Positions 1 to 10,901 of a stretch of 64,000 nt of DNA are shown here, in pieces. Numbering within the stretch: the first letter of the stretch is position 1; each line of letters starts with the position of its first letter. Made by a program: the position numbers and the translations under genes. Below the pieces are notes generated by a model. The model saw nothing but the letters and a program-made list of their open reading frames with translations, was not told the origin of the DNA and did no database searches. This stretch comes from Nectonema munidae (lineage: Eukaryota > Nematomorpha > Nectonematoida > Nectonematidae). The DNA is taken from positions 248,001 through 312,000 of the forward strand of contig JAUIRK010000907.1 of NCBI GenBank assembly GCA_030549495.1, written 5' to 3'.

Positions 1-232
1 TATGTTTTTTTTCTTTAATAAATTTCTTCTTCTTCTTCTTCTATCATAATAATAAATCAATCATTCATTTAAATGCTAAAAATAAGCGACTGTGCACGTT
101 TAAAATTGTGATTTTGTAAGGTGCTACGTATACTTGACCACTTATTTAGCGTAGTGTACTTAAGTGTATATCTAGTATATTTTAGTTTACATTTCGGTGT
201 TTCCGAGATGGGTATTTCGATACATTTCGGTA

Positions 233-370
233 TTAACCCATTTAAGGCCAAGCAAAGCAGATGATATCTAAAAAAACACAGAAGATTTATATTCAAAGTC
301 ATTGAAAAAAGCAGACGAAGATGAAATTACTTATTGTCCAAAATAGGAACATTGGCCGTAAATGTGTTAA
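233..370 (-). mobile_element. TTAA-flanked MITE, piggyBac-like, copy 1
   Basis: A 138-bp non-coding element bounded by TTAA at both ends. Left end reads TTAACCCATTTAAGG; the right end, reverse complemented, reads TTAACACATTTACGG. Read on the minus strand its interior (ATAAGTAATTTCATCTTCG and onward) matches the copy at 833-970 nearly base for base. TTAA target sites and CCC-type termini are the known signature of piggyBac-superfamily elements; assignment to that superfamily is inference. Confidence 0.8.
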
Positions 371-832
371 GATCAACCGCTACTAAGGGATCGTTGACAA
401 ATGAGGTTAACCAGTTTTGCCCTTTTTGAACTGCACCCTCTCCATCGACGGATTTCAACTTTAAGCAAAATTACCCCTACTCCCTCTAAGTTGACGTCAT
501 TTTGTTTATTGACCAAAAACAAATGTGATATGGATTGGTTTCTCGGTAGAATATGTATTATTCTCTCTAAATTTTTTCTAGACTATGCTTATAGTAAAAT
601 GATACTTGTTTGCTGAGTTTTTTAAAAAAGATATGCGATTTTAAAACAAGCATACAATGCGTTCTTTAAAAATTTTGAAATCTTTATTTTTGTTCATGAA
701 GGTGTTAAGCACTTGTCACTCCAATCAAAAATATTTCTGATTGAATCAACAACGTGAATAAATGAAATTTCTTTCTTTTTTCGCTCTCCTCAACACAATC
801 ATCATCCTATTTTTGACCCGATAGCGTCAACT
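371..832. other. No gene seen
   Basis: AT-rich sequence between two MITEs. The only open frame (401-616, plus) resembles no family I know and has no coding signature. Confidence 0.5.
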
Positions 833-970
833 TTAACCCATTAAGTCCCAATGTTCCCATTTGGGAACATAAGTAATTTCATCTTCGTCTGCTTTTTTCA
901 ATAACTTTGAATATAAATCGTCTGCGTTTTTTTAAATATCGTCTGATTTCTATGGTACTTAATGGGTTAA
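833..970 (+). mobile_element. TTAA-flanked MITE, piggyBac-like, copy 2
   Basis: A 138-bp element from TTAACCCATTAAGTCCC to GGTACTTAATGGGTTAA. A near-perfect palindrome, GTTCCCATTTGGGAAC, lies at 853-868, just inside the left end. It is the same family as 233-370 in the opposite orientation. The terminal inverted repeat is about 16 bp and there is no coding capacity. Confidence 0.85.
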
Positions 971-2230
971 AGTATTCCCTCCCAAAGTTTGGGTTGGCGT
1001 CATCTGCGAACGATTTCATTAAAATATAAATTAACTGGTAATGCTCACGCCTGTTAAATCAAAAAATTTCTTATATAAACAAAAAATTAAATGTTGTAGC
1101 GATGAGGGAATGCAGAAGCTGCTTCAGATGATAACAATGTTAAACTAATATAAGTTATGCCTATAGAATGATATTTCAGCACGAGTGCGAGTTAAAAATA
1201 ATCGAAAAACCCAATTAAAATATTAATTAATTTAACTATACAATGTCAAGAAAACAAAGCAAATTTTATTAAATATCCAAGAAGGAGGGTGGACGCAAAC
1301 AACCTTGTTGTCCCCCTACCCATGGTTCTACCCTTTTATTATTTAATTTGCAATTAACTCAAAAAACGCGATTGTAACAAAACGAAAATAGTAGGTATAT
1401 AAAAAGGAAAACACGTTACAAAGAAAGACAGGAGATTCAAGAAGCTGGATCAGTTTATCAATTTCTATCAAAATTTCAAAGGTATTCTTCAATTTTCCGC
1501 TAAAACAAAGTGAAGGAATTGCAAAGCTGGGTCAGGCAGGAAATAAAAAAAATACAAAAGACAGAGCAAGTTGTACGCGTGTTCATAACTCTGAGAAACG
1601 AAGCAAAGAGAGACCACAGCGACAGGACACTCAATCCAACACTTATACAGAGTAGTGAAGAGTTTGCAAGATTCCTAAAAACGTTTGTTATATATAAGTA
1701 GTGGAGAATGTGCGCTGCCACAAAAGTGATGGGGGATTCGCAAAATAAATGATAGCCCGTGTCAGTCTTGCTCAAATTTTTGGACACATTGACAAGAAAA
1801 TAGAGAAAGAATTCTGATGAAACACTTGGAAGATATTTAAATAATTAATGTAAATCAAAAAAAAAAGAAAACACAAATTTGATAAAAAAAATGTGATGTT
1901 TGTAGTTGTAGAAATTAAATGTCACTGAAAATTTACTTAAAACAAAGTATAAATTTTGTTTATTATAAGCTTTTGTTGGTATAAAAATATTTTTAAAACA
2001 TTTTTCTTTAAATAGCTAAATTAATCAGAAATTTTGGAGCAAAAATCATTTAAAATGAATTATTTTACTGTTTTTGAGCGAATAGAACAAATTCGCCAAC
2101 TTCCCCTAAAATTTCAAAGATATGTTTATAGGATTATATCCAAGAAGTATTAATTACATTCATTTCGCAATTTAGCATATTGTTTCAAAACATGATTCTT
2201 GAAAACTGAATTTGATGTATTGTTAGATAG
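971..2230. other. No supported gene
   Basis: AT-rich. A TATA-like TATATAAAAAG near 1396 precedes an open frame at 1510-1701 (63 codons, no ATG start, no recognised domain). I cannot support it as a gene; an unrecognised exon is possible. Confidence 0.4.
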
Positions 2231-2530
2231 TTAGGTTATGAACTCGGATATTATTAAATGAAAAGGAGTCTAAGAGTGAGAGACGGTATCCAATAAAACT
2301 TAGGAGTCAAAATCAATATTTTTTTAAGTATTAAAATTAATTTTCAAAAGTATATCAAAAATGAAAAAAGTGTTCTTTTCCTTCAGGAGAAAGAGAAAGT
2401 AAAACTTTGCTTTAAACATTTTATATTTTTAAGAATTATAGGTTTGGATTTTTTAAGTATTTGGAGTACGAGTTGGATTCAGGTATTTTCTTCGAAATGC
2501 CGAACCCTATTAAATAGTCCAAAAATTTTC
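2231..2530. mobile_element. Decayed GACTCC-rich MITE, second copy of the 8228-8479 family
   Basis: The stretch near 2282-2312 (GACGGTATCCAATAAAACTT, then AGGAGTC) matches the reverse complement of 8400-8450 with few changes. Flanking GAGTC-type motifs near 2267 and 2460-2475 are typical of this repeat. Boundaries are approximate. Confidence 0.5.
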
Positions 2531-2656
2531 TTAGGATGCCCTAGCCCTTCAAAAAGTTTCTGAATGCGGCGTTGCTGATGCCTGGTAACCAATTACTGGT
2601 AAATTGACATTTGATTGAAAGAGCTTAGGAAATTTTCATTCAGGGAGAGACTGTGG

Positions 2657-4415
2657 CAGCGCCGCCGACATAGATTATAAAGTAGGGGGCAATTTATAAT
2701 TCTTTTCAATTTGCTTTATTCTTTTTACCATAACTATTGAATCATTAATTCTTTTCAAATTTTTTAAACAAAGAAAACTTATAATTTTAAAATAATAATA
2801 ATAATAAATTTGAGAAAAAACACAGCTAGGAGACAATTAGTTAATGAAAGTAAAAATGCAGCAAAATATAATTCAAACATTTTTGGGATCAAAATATAAA
2901 TTAAATTTTCTTAGAATATTTATGAGTGTATGCTAACACAAGTCTAGTTATTATAAGCTGAATAATTCATAATAGAAGCAAAGTTATATTAAACAAACAA
3001 AATTTTAAGAGTTTTATTAAACATGCAAGAACGTAAATAACTAAAATAAAAGTAAAGTAAAAATCAAGATTGCCGTATAAAAAAATGATTCAACTTCTTT
3101 TAAACAAAATCATTTGAGATAAATTTTCTAAGGTGTAAATAGCGTTCTTTGTGTTTTGATACAAATTCATTGCAAAACTACAGTCAAGCCCTATTTGATC
3201 AGTAAAATCTTTGTGAAAATTGAGAATAGATAATGATGTAAAACATTTTTATGTCATAGTAGATCGTTGCCATATTTCTATTCTTTGAGCAAGAGAAAAA
3301 GATCGTTCTAGTGTAATAGTAGTAGCTAGATTTACACTAACAACAAATCACATATTGAAAGCACGTTTGGTATTAATTTTTTATTTTTATCATGATTATG
3401 TAAAACTTGCAAATGTTTGATTTTTTCATTAAAACATGTAATATTTGAAATACTTAAAAACAACTCAGCCGACTATCACTAATTCCGAATGCTTGGGATT
3501 CGGCCTTTCCAAATTAGTTATTCTTATTTTAATTAAAAAAAATACACTTTGCTTACTCAATATCTCTCACTACAAACGCGACTCCAACTAAAATCCAATG
3601 TCAGATTTGAGCTTAAAACCAAAAGTACAACAAAAATTATTGCACATTAGGATTTGTAAGTTAATTTTCTGATGTACTGATTCTACTGGGTGTAGACAAT
3701 TTTTTGAATATTTCTTTTAAATTTATTATTTTAGGTGCTTTGGTCGTTCTTTAATTAGTCTTTCCTGCAAGATATAAAGACTAATTAGTTCTTCTTCATT
3801 TATGAAACTTTTATTTTCTAAACCTTCAAGAAGCTAGTTGTTAATTGAATCAATCATTCAATAATTTTACTAAATTAAAGATTTCCTGAATAATCAAAGT
3901 TAGTTCAAAAAATTTAAAGATATTTTAGGTTTTCTTTCTTTTATCTCATCTTTCATAACGAAGAATTTGTTAAATAAGAAAGAGATTATATGTGAAAATG
4001 TTAATCAAAATCTATTGAATGCATCTCATGATAATTTTGATTTTAAAAAATATCAGACTTTTCAATTTAAATCTTAAACTTAAATGCCTTTTACGATTAA
4101 GATGAAAAGAGTAGCTAAACATAAAAAAAGTATAAAAAATTTTTTGATGATCAAATCTTGAATCAGAGAAATATTAAAAAAAAATAACTGTGATATGTAT
4201 TTTATTAAGCAAGAAAGTAATTAAAATGAAAATTTAATAGTTCCAAATAAATACTTTTTTTCAAAGGGATACCCCATAATACAATAAGTCTTTAAAATAA
4301 ATAAATAATTTGTAGTTTTTTTAAATCGTCTATTTTTTATCGATACTAAAAAATAGCTTGACTTTAAAAAAAGTGAGGGTCCATGCCCCCCTGCCCTCCA
4401 GTATCGGAGGCGCTG
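2657..4415 (-). mobile_element. Decayed hAT-type element
   Basis: The ends are inverted repeats: the left starts CAGCGCCGCCGACATAG and the right, reverse complemented, starts CAGCGCCTCCGATACTGG; both have a GGGGGCA motif about 30 bp in. Between them the minus strand at about 3190-3360 reads LATTITLERSFSLAQRIE followed by RSTM and LSILNFHKD. This is the hAT C-terminal dimerisation signature of the ZMYM/DUF4371-like group. The remaining interior is too decayed to read. No clean target duplication is visible. It ends 12 bp before the intact element at 4428. Confidence 0.6.
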
Positions 4416-4419
4416 TGTG

Positions 4420-4427
4420 GTGGACAT
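4420..4427. repeat. 8-bp target-site duplication, left copy
   Basis: GTGGACAT directly abuts the TAGGGTGT terminus; the identical octamer lies at 7030-7037. Eight-bp duplications are the hallmark of hAT-superfamily insertion. Confidence 0.9.
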
Positions 4428-7029
4428 TAGGGTGTTCCTCAAATATAGGAAAAAAATTAAAAAATTAAACAATTTTTTTCTCATGTTCTAAAATTTTTTT
4501 ATTTACAGAAATAATTATTCACAAAAAAATTAGACTGTTATGTCAATAATAACCACTCGCCCAGCAGTTTTTCTTTTAAAAGAGTATTTTTCTTTGGATT
4601 TTGATACTGAATACGGTGATCTTGAACCACTTGGAGCAGGTCCTGAAGTTCATTTTCTTTCTTTGTGAGTTTCTGATTATAAGACCTAATTAACGCAACA
4701 GCGCGCTCAGCAAAATCATTGACTACAGCTTGCTCTTCGACAATCTCCAATCCAACTTTGTAATCTTTGCAATTTGGCCATTCATTAGGATCGAAAGTTA
4801 AAAATCCTTTACCGATTTGAAGGTGATCAAAAAAATGAAGTGTTCTCTCTGTAACAAACTGTTCCAAACCACGATTGAAATCTTCATGCTGTAATTGAGG
4901 GCGAACTTGTCGGGGACCCGATTTATTTTTAAGACGACAAACCATAGCTCGTTTTGTTTGGGCAGAAACTTTTTGATCAAAGAAAGCTAGAGCAATAAGT
5001 TCATCGCTAAGATACCATAAATGTCCACTTAATTTTTTTATAGCGGGAGCAACAAGTTGTCTGTTTTTATATGTTAAAAGATCTTTCATAAACTCCATAT
5101 CATTTCTTGGAGCAGCATATGCCTTCGAAGCCACAATCCAGCGCTTGATGTATAAAACAACGCCAAAAACAGCTATATCCTTGAACGCTCGCTGTTCGAT
5201 TTTTTTCAAAGAAATTTGATCTCTAAAAAGCCAGATTTTTATGGCATACAACAAGTTAGACATCCAACGCGCACGATGCATAGCGCCTGGTCTTCGAAAA
5301 GTTACAGGTTTTTTATGTGAAACTTGATGTCCTAAAAATATTAAAGCAAGTTCGATAAGTTCTTTATAGTCATTTCGCAATTGAGTGCCAGTGTGATAAC
5401 TAATGTAAAATGAAATAAGGTTTTTTCTTATTGGAGCAATAGTAGCCTCAACGTCAAGGTCAGTTGAAGCTGGTTGAAAATTTTCTTTATCGATTGACTC
5501 CCAGTTTTTTTTAAAGTTTTTGAAGAGAATGTTATCTGGACCAGACGAAGGGCCAAGTAAAGCGTTGCAGACTCCTCCCAAAATGACTTCGTAAATATGG
5601 TGACGGCAAGCAAAGTGTAGAAGTTGTCGATTTAATTTTTTTTCTATTATTTTGCACGCACCAGTTCTGATGCCGGTGTTAGAAGCTGTGGTATCAAAAC
5701 AAAGACCTTGAATCTTTCTTTCTAAGCCCCATTCTTTTAAGCAAGTTTCAACAGCATCTGCTTGAGACAAACCAGTTCCTTTAGATTTCTGAGGTGCTCC
5801 AAGAAGTTGAACTACTTTTTGTCCTGTGACAAGGATTGGAAAACGCTCAACCATTTTTTGGCCATTCAAGCTATTTATTAATTTACTGTCCCAATGAACA
5901 GTAAGGGACGAGTTGGTCTTAAAAGCTGCTTTTAGTTTTTTTGCAGTTTTAGATCTTTGCAAAGCACGTTGCCTGTGAATAGAGTTCGGATTGATATTGT
6001 AGTTTTCTAAGTTTTCACCTAAGCTTCGAATCACTTCAGCCATAATATAAGTTGCGTTTCGAGATGATGTATTTGTACGACCTAAGGCAGAGGCAAGACC
6101 TGAAGAAAGCAGATTTTTAGGTCGTTTTGACGGTGAAACAAAATTAAAGTTTAAGTTATCTGCTTGAAATACTTTTTTGCTTAACTTTGGATCAATATTG
6201 ACATAGCCTGTGTACGATTCATCTTTTGAAGTGTCGGTACTACTTATATCGGAAATTGAAGGTGAGAACTTTGATGAATTAAATGCCGATTCATTCATGG
6301 AGGTTTTATAATCAAATGCTTTTTCCTTCATTTTATTTTCAGCCAACTCTCGAACTTGCTTTCGATTTTTCAGATTTTCTTCTACCCGATCCAATGATCC
6401 AATAGTTCCTCTGCGTCCAGCCTCTCGTTGTGCTAGAAGAAATATTTGGTCTTCTTTTCTTATGTCAAGCAAAGCATTCTGGTGTGCAATGTCAAATAAA
6501 TCGCCAAGTTTAGAAATAAAGTTTTTTGTTTTATTTTCCTGAGCTTCTGTTTTACGATTTCTATGTTTCTTAAGATCAAACCACTTTTTGTAAAGATTTT
6601 CAATTTTTGACTGGCAATGTTGTGAAGCACGCAATGGAATTCCTGCTTTATACCAAAAATATTTAACGGCATTTAAAGTTGCTTTAGATGAATTGCGCAA
6701 AGTTTTTTTCTCAGTAACATGATAATGAAGAAAATTTGATAAAACTTGTTTGTTTGAAGGCAGCTTTGCACCCAAGATTTCACTTTTTAGAACGCCAATT
6801 ATATAAAGAGAATTGTATTGTCTTGTAGATGCCATTAAAAATTAAAATTTTTATCAGAAACAAAAATTTTTAATAGAAACAAAAAATGAAAGCAAAAAAT
6901 GTCCTGGGCGAGTTCTAACCTTGCTTTAAATTTTGCAAAACTTCACACATAAACGTTTTATTACAAAATGCATAAAACTAAGAGGTGAGAAAATGAAAAA
7001 ATCATAATTCATTTTTGAGACACACCCTA
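4428..7029 (-). mobile_element. Apparently intact hAT-type DNA transposon (2602 bp)
   Basis: It is bounded by a perfect 8-bp direct repeat (GTGGACAT). The imperfect terminal inverted repeats are TAGGGTGTTCCTCAAATATA at the left and, reverse complemented, TAGGGTGTGTCTCAAAAATG at the right. It carries a single long gene on the minus strand with no internal stop. The octamer duplication and TAGGG-type ends are those of hAT elements. An identical target duplication and unbroken gene suggest a recent insertion, possibly still able to move. Confidence 0.88.
4538..6835 (-). CDS. hAT-type transposase, 765 aa (FDTTASNTG family)
   Basis: Intronless 765-codon frame filling the element at 4428-7029, with ATG at 6835. 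The likely RNase H-like landmarks follow the hAT order. These are Asp316 in VHWDSK, Asp381 in CFDTTASNTG (position of hAT TDNxxN), Cys410-His413 in ACRHHIYEVI (like hAT CxxHxLNL), ARWM at 522-525 (like hAT TRWNS) and Glu710 in VVNDFAER near the C-terminus. The N-terminal 300 residues are basic and low in complexity, with no classical zinc finger; they may bind DNA. I know proteins of this type only as uncharacterised arthropod sequences. The catalytic roles of D316, D381 and E710 are inferred by analogy. The TIRs and octamer duplication independently support hAT membership. Sequence is uninterrupted, so the protein may be active. Confidence 0.85.
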   Translation of the reverse strand: MASTRQYNSLYIIGVLKSEILGAKLPSNKQVLSNFLHYHVTEKKTLRNSSKATLNAVKYFWYKAGIPLRASQHCQSKIENLYKKWFDLKKHRNRKTEAQENKTKNFISKLGDLFDIAHQNALLDIRKEDQIFLLAQREAGRRGTIGSLDRVEENLKNRKQVRELAENKMKEKAFDYKTSMNESAFNSSKFSPSISDISSTDTSKDESYTGYVNIDPKLSKKVFQADNLNFNFVSPSKRPKNLLSSGLASALGRTNTSSRNATYIMAEVIRSLGENLENYNINPNSIHRQRALQRSKTAKKLKAAFKTNSSLTVHWDSKLINSLNGQKMVERFPILVTGQKVVQLLGAPQKSKGTGLSQADAVETCLKEWGLERKIQGLCFDTTASNTGIRTGACKIIEKKLNRQLLHFACRHHIYEVILGGVCNALLGPSSGPDNILFKNFKKNWESIDKENFQPASTDLDVEATIAPIRKNLISFYISYHTGTQLRNDYKELIELALIFLGHQVSHKKPVTFRRPGAMHRARWMSNLLYAIKIWLFRDQISLKKIEQRAFKDIAVFGVVLYIKRWIVASKAYAAPRNDMEFMKDLLTYKNRQLVAPAIKKLSGHLWYLSDELIALAFFDQKVSAQTKRAMVCRLKNKSGPRQVRPQLQHEDFNRGLEQFVTERTLHFFDHLQIGKGFLTFDPNEWPNCKDYKVGLEIVEEQAVVNDFAERAVALIRSYNQKLTKKENELQDLLQVVQDHRIQYQNPKKNTLLKEKLLGEWLLLT

Positions 7030-7037
7030 GTGGACAT
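7030..7037. repeat. 8-bp target-site duplication, right copy
   Basis: GTGGACAT, identical to 4420-4427, immediately after the CACACCCTA terminus. Confidence 0.9.
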
Positions 7038-8227
7038 AGATTAAGCTAGAAACCACTGGCATATTTGATTTTTGACATTTTCAATTAATTAGCACAAAAT
7101 GGATCAACCAGATAACAAGTCATTATTAGATCTGTTTAGTTTATGCTTTTCAATGAGTTTTTATATAACTTGAAGAAGACGGTTTTGATTTTAGTGGACA
7201 ATGGTGTCATATTGGTTCTCAAAGAGTTAAAACGAAATTTCTTCCCAGTATCGCTAATTCATTTTAGATGTCGTTACTTTATTATTACAAGAAAAATAAG
7301 AAAATTGCAGCTGGAGTAGGGAATTGGAGGTTTGTCAAACTGTCTGACTTTGAAAAAGGCCATTATGCTAGTGCGTAAAATCACAAATTAAAACTAATAG
7401 TGTACCTTGCAACTCAAGAGCTGCAACTTTTGGCGTAAGGGTTGCAATTCTTGAGTAGTGAGCAAGAGAGTGTTCAAAATGTTCACCATGTGCTTTTTGA
7501 GATTTGCATCGCCTTGATTGGTTAAGTAAAGAGCGAATGAATGGTATACGCGTTCAGCATTGAGATTTATGCAAAGTTGTCTTGATGCGAAGGAAGGTAG
7601 AGTAAGCGAGGAAGCAAGAAATAGTGAAAATACCTGAAAATGAAGAAGCCGTGACTTTCAAGAAGAGCACAATCGGACAGTTTGAGTTCTTCAAAAAAAT
7701 CAACAATAAAGTCGGAAAAATAAAAGTAGCCGGGTTCCAACGAATTTTTCTCGGAAGAAGCATTGGAGTATTGGAATATTTTAGCTAGGAAATTGATGTT
7801 GGTGAGAATGACCTAAAACGATGTTTAGAAACATGACTTACAAGTAAAAACAAGAGAATAGTATTATATATTATAACTTTTACTTAAATTCATTAAATAT
7901 ATATTTTAAATAAGTAGGGTAGTACATTCATTAGGAATTTTAGTTATAAATCACGGTAAATAAAAATTTATACTTTTCAACAAACTTTAATTACAATAAA
8001 ATTCAAATGGCGAACTTAAAACTTAAGATAAAGTTTGAAGTAAATTTTTGAGGTTTTTTTCCTTATACCAATCATATATAAAATACATAAAATTATTATA
8101 TAAAAAAATTCTCCAGCTTTTTGAGTATTGATTCTAAGAGTGTGGTGTTAACAGAAGTTTGTAAACTTCATAGATGTAAATAATTCAATACCACGTGTTA
8201 CTAAACACACAAAATTGAAGCTGAAAC
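7038..8227. other. No supported gene
   Basis: AT-rich with short unrelated open frames. The stretch near 7325-7375 translates to KLSDFEKGHYASA, faintly like the start of a Tc1-type transposase, but nothing follows. Confidence 0.4.
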
Positions 8228-8479
8228 CAGGGTGGGGAAGTCGGAAGGAAAATACTGGACTCCAATTCCGATTTCAACTCCTATGATGACTTACAAAAAT
8301 CGCCCTCCAACTGCCAATACTTGAAAACTAAATAAATTCAACACCAACTCTTCGCCTGCAACATCGACTAAAGAAGGGTCACTCCTTATGGCTACAAAAA
8401 GTTCTGACTTTTTCTTCTGACTCCTAAGTTTTATTAGATACCGACTCCACGAACTCATGGGCCCGACTCTCCAAACCTG
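8228..8479. mobile_element. GACTCC-rich hAT-like MITE
   Basis: A 252-bp element with left end CAGGGTGGGGAAGTCGG; the right end, reverse complemented, is CAGGTTTGGAGAGTCGG (13 of 17 match). The interior is dense in GACTCC/GGAGTC motifs. The flanking octamers do not match well, so this is an old copy. hAT affinity is inferred from the CAGGG termini. A related copy is at 2231-2530. Confidence 0.6.
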
Positions 8480-8607
8480 ATAGAAAATGCAATGTGGAAA
8501 GTGCAATCAATTTCGTAAAAAGTAAGGAAAAATTAAAGGCATCTTATAAAAAATTTTAAAAATTGTTCAAAACATAAAATAAAATTTATTTCAAAAATAT
8601 TCCATTG

Positions 8608-8740
8608 TTATAATGAATCACGTTTTGGTAACAATGTTCCTAAAGGAAACCCAGACAAACTCTTCTTTTAAATGCAATTAAATCGAGATTACTGAAGTCG
8701 CATGCGTTCTTCTTAGGAACATTGGTACTAAATGGGTTAG
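8608..8740. mobile_element. TTAA-type MITE, diverged copy
   Basis: Both ends carry the family core CAATGTTCCTAA in inverted orientation (about 8631-8643 and 8713-8726). The right terminus, reverse complemented, reads TAACCCATTTAGTACCAATG. The outermost TTAA is worn at both ends. Confidence 0.6.
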
Positions 8741-8843
8741 GCCAACTATCCAGAACTAAGCAAATAACTAAATAACAAATTAACCGTTTAAAGAACAAAT
8801 TAATCAGACAATATCTAATGATATTAAAAAGGGTAGTCGTTCA

Positions 8844-10813
8844 CTTGCAGCATCATACATTTGCACCACCATATACTTGCACTATCTCACATTAACTATA
8901 TTTTACCAGGTATATATTTAGGATGAGTATTGAAGCTGTCAGTGCATTATACGGAATACTGGAAAATAACTAAAGTTATATGGAGAAGTAAAAAAGATTA
9001 TATCAGTGTACACTTAGTCTGGAAGGAAACCAAGCTAGAATACTTTAAGAGCTATAGAAAAAAAACACAACGTTATATAAGGGATTAAAAAAGCTCAGCA
9101 CAAACAATAGTCTGAAATAATCTGAACTAGAAGTTAGAAGAATAGTTAAGTTACTTTAATATCTTTTTTTAAGAATAATCTTATTTAATTTTGTTTCAGT
9201 TACATCGTTTATTGCTATATATATACGAGTTCTCATAATTTCTTCCATTTTGCATTTTCCTTCATAAACTTCTTTTTTACGTATTTTTATGTTCCAGTTC
9301 TCGAAATCAACTAAAGGAAAAGATGTTCTTATACTCGATGGACATGAATATTTTTTAGAAAAACATTCAACGATAACAGAAAACATTCGAGATGTCGTCA
9401 GTTTAAAAAATTCAAATGGTGTGCTACAATAATTTTGAAAGAAGGTGTCATAGTTAAAGAACCGACTCAACATTCACACCCGATGATCCAATCAGGAGTG
9501 AAGCTTATAAAATAGTCAATGAATTAAAGCATGGAATTAGAAGTTTTTCAAATTTTTCTAACCGAAACGCTATTGAAAACTGTCTAGCTATGCCAGCGAA
9601 GAAGTATTGTACAGACTTCCAAAACAAACTTCACTGGAACAACAGCTAAGAAGACGAAAAAAGAAATTCATAAATCGACTTTTAATTAATCCGTCCAATA
9701 TATTTTTGAAATTCCAGAGAAATATATCAGTATCATATTAAAAGTTTCTGGTTGTAACGATTCTTCAAGAGTTATGGCTATTGGAGATCCTTCTTTTTCA
9801 GCTTTGTTTGCTAGTGAAATGTTTTTTTGAGAAGGAACATTTGATGCTTGTCCCTCAATTTTTTTTCAACGTTATACATTACACTGTAAAGTTGGCAATA
9901 ACTATCCACCAATATTATATTTTTTACTTCCCAACAAAACCAAAGAAACATATTTAAAAATGTTGGATATTTTATTGGAAGTGTTCCCTTCCTTTAATCC
10001 TAGAAGCATTATTGTAGATTTTGAAATGGCTGTGAATAAGGCGTTTCAACAAAAATTACCCAATACACGTATATACGGATGTTATTTTCATCTTACACAG
10101 TCTGTTATAAGAAAAGTAAAAGAATTGGGTTTGAAAAATGAATATGAACGAAATCCAGAAATAAACATATTGGTAAAATGTTTATCCGCGTTGTCTTTTG
10201 TACAGCTGGATCATTTATCAGATGTTTTTAACAAATTGAGGGAAAAATTTCCTGATCAAAGAAATTATAATTTATTATCGTACTTTGAAAAAACTTATGT
10301 TCGTGGACAAAGGGTCGGTAACAGGATGAGATATCCAAGATTCTCACCATCTATGTGGAATCATTTCAATACTTCTATGAATTTGATGCCAAAACTAGAA
10401 ACTGTTGTGGAAGTTTTCACAATGCTTTACAATGCCATTCCCAAGCCCCTCATTATGGAATCTACTTGAAGGTTTAAAATCTGACATGAACTTAACGAGA
10501 TTGAAGATTAGCCAAGCAACAATTGGAACTAATGAAAGTTCAAGGAGTAAATTCGCCAGAAAGTTAAAGTCTATTGTCGAAAGATACCCTCATTTTGGCA
10601 AATGTCAATATTTGAAAGCTATAAGCCATTTATCATCTTGATTTTTTCACCAAATAAATGTTTTCCACTTTTTATGCATTTCTCATTTAAATCACTTATC
10701 TATTGGTTGCTTTTTTTGAACACTGTCTAATCAAATGTCGTATATTATGAGGATAGAATAGTAAAAAAATGGTGTAAGTGTAAGATGGTGCAAGTGTAAA
10801 TGGTGCATGTGTA
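8844..10813 (+). mobile_element. MULE (Mutator-like) element, decayed
   Basis: The ends are inverted and built from a repeated unit of about 16 bp. The left reads CTTGCAGCATCATACA then TTTGCACCACC. The right, reverse complemented, reads CATGCACCATTTACA then CTTGCACCATC. The flanking 9-mers AGTCGTTCA (8835-8843) and AGTGGTTCA (10814-10822) match at 8 of 9 positions; nine-bp duplications are typical of MULEs. The element carries a FLYWCH-MULE transposase relic and sits inside a TTAA MITE. Confidence 0.7.
9301..10641 (+). pseudogene. FLYWCH-MULE transposase relic
   Basis: A broken Mutator-like transposase of the animal FLYWCH type. An N-terminal FLYWCH zinc-finger relic lies at 9301-9490: KGKDVLILDGHEYF, then after a frame change CRQFKKFKWCATIIL and HSH. 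The DDE core follows at about 9770-10470: EGTFDACPSIFFQRYTLH, PPILYFLLPNKTKETY, then SIIVDFEMAVNKAF and the CYFHLTQSV histidine motif. The C-terminal GLKSDMNLTRLKI and KCQYLKAISHL are at 10450-10641. An in-frame stop (TGA at 9827-9829) lies where the first catalytic Asp region (W-x-DGTF) is expected. There are at least three frame changes (about 9385, 9480, 10440). Non-functional. Confidence 0.85.
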
Positions 10814-10901
10814 AGTGGTTCAAGGAATAGGGAACCATTAAAAAGCATTTATAAACATTTTTGTAAAGTCGACAATTGTCGACCCAGGTCGAACCGGTTA
10901 A

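Larger units (their letters stand above)
8780..10901. mobile_element. TTAA MITE split by a MULE insertion
   Basis: The left part (8780-8834) begins TTAACCGTTTAAAGAAC and contains AATCAGACAATATC, the inner motif of one end of this family. The right part (10823-10901) contains the palindrome GTCGACAATTGTCGAC and, reverse complemented, begins TTAACCGGTTCGACC. This matches the family layout of TTAA, then CC, then a 16-bp palindrome. The two parts are separated by the MULE at 8844-10813. Confidence 0.6.

Noticed and set aside
1396-1701. TATA-like box followed by a 63-codon frame
   Set aside because: No ATG start and no known domain; TATA-like strings are common in this AT-rich sequence.
7310-7380. 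KLSDFEKGHYASA, like the start of a Tc1 transposase
   Set aside because: Only a dozen residues match and nothing downstream continues the family.
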